From assembly GCA_025356695.1 (NCBI GenBank), contig JANXSE010000444.1, positions 1-21,724 of the forward strand: a stretch of 21,724 nucleotides of DNA. The letters are read 5' to 3'. A program made the position numbers and the translations under genes. Positions 21,719-21,724 of the stretch are shown here, piece by piece; the first letter of the stretch is position 1, and each line of letters begins with the position of its first letter. Below the pieces are notes generated by a model that ran no database searches, was not told the origin of the DNA, and saw nothing but the letters and a program-made list of their open reading frames with translations. Source of the stretch: Betaproteobacteria bacterium (GTDB lineage: Bacteria; Pseudomonadota; Gammaproteobacteria; Burkholderiales; SG8-41).

Positions 21719-21724
21719 TCCCCT
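21696..21724 (-). repeat. Right terminal inverted repeat of the IS
   Basis: Read inward (- strand): AGGGGAATTATATAC, then TTGACACCACAAGC. It differs from the left repeat at five positions. The outer boundary is uncertain by 1-2 nt because the window stops here. Confidence 0.8.

Larger units (their letters stand above)
19425..21724 (-). mobile_element. IS1595-family insertion sequence carrying three cargo genes
   Basis: About 2.3 kb. Both ends carry a related terminal repeat (19425-19453 and 21696-21724; 24 of 29 positions match by eye). Inside, on one strand and in order, are the transposase, a HEPN-like gene, a 53-aa gene and an 84-aa membrane-protein gene. The base composition is visibly less GC-rich than the flanking operons. 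The IS1595 family (ISXO2-like transposases with zinc ribbon and DDNK or DDEK residues) is known to include members with passenger genes. The right end coincides with the end of the window, so the 8-bp target duplication typical of the family cannot be tested here. Confidence 0.8.

Noticed and set aside
1..21724. CRISPR array, tRNA, rRNA or riboswitch
   Set aside because: No regularly spaced repeats with unique spacers, no cloverleaf ending in CCA or TpsiC-like GGTTCRA context, and no leader with aptamer-like conserved blocks were seen on either strand.

Overview
This looks like chromosomal DNA from a GC-rich betaproteobacterium, most likely of the order Burkholderiales (Bordetella/Cupriavidus/Variovorax-like). 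Three things point there: the window opens with the C-terminus of a Burkholderiales-type outer-membrane porin ending in Phe; there are eight periplasmic solute-binding proteins of the Bug (TctC) family, which is hugely expanded in these bacteria; and small catabolic enzymes are scattered between them. No genus can be named from the sequence alone. The organism assignment is inference from family content and base composition.

Layout. 1-345: porin tail and two strong intrinsic terminators in tandem. 366-2254 (+): a Bug protein followed 4 nt later by a secreted acid-phosphatase-like phosphoesterase. 2261-4636 (-): a degenerate short-chain dehydrogenase, a Bug protein and a secreted GlcG/HbpS-like protein. 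4637-4798 is a divergent control region holding four tandem 11-bp repeats. 4799-8248 (+): a class II aldolase/adducin-like protein translationally coupled to an ABC exporter, then an amidohydrolase. 8249-8454: a REPIN-like element with perfect 25-bp inverted arms. 8455-9426 (-) is a Bug protein, divergent from a (+) operon of two Bug proteins and a PaaI-type thioesterase (9545-11987). 12020-12919 (-): an exported methyltransferase-like protein. 13060-16304 (-): two Bug proteins and an alpha/beta hydrolase, closed by a terminator. 16436-16750 (+): a muconolactone-isomerase-like protein. 16799-19350 (-): a racemase-fold protein, a Bug protein and a carboxymuconolactone-decarboxylase-like protein, with their own promoter just inside the insertion-sequence boundary. 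19425-21724: an IS1595-family insertion sequence whose transposase is followed by three cargo genes.

How it may work together. Each Bug protein sits beside one or two soluble enzymes, but no TctA/TctB membrane partners occur in the window. The region therefore looks like a set of small capture-and-convert modules for organic acids or aromatic breakdown products (muconolactone isomerase, carboxymuconolactone decarboxylase, pyrone-dicarboxylate-hydrolase-like amidohydrolase, acyl-CoA thioesterase). Several of the enzymes lack residues that are normally catalytic, which suggests altered chemistry or sensing roles.

The most unusual part is the 3' end. The IS1595-type element carries a HEPN-like protein (Rx4H motif), a 53-aa basic protein and an 84-aa two-helix membrane protein, all on the transposase strand. 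Its right terminal repeat holds two overlapping promoters: a consensus inward one for the transposase and a near-consensus outward one that would fire into whatever lies beyond the window.
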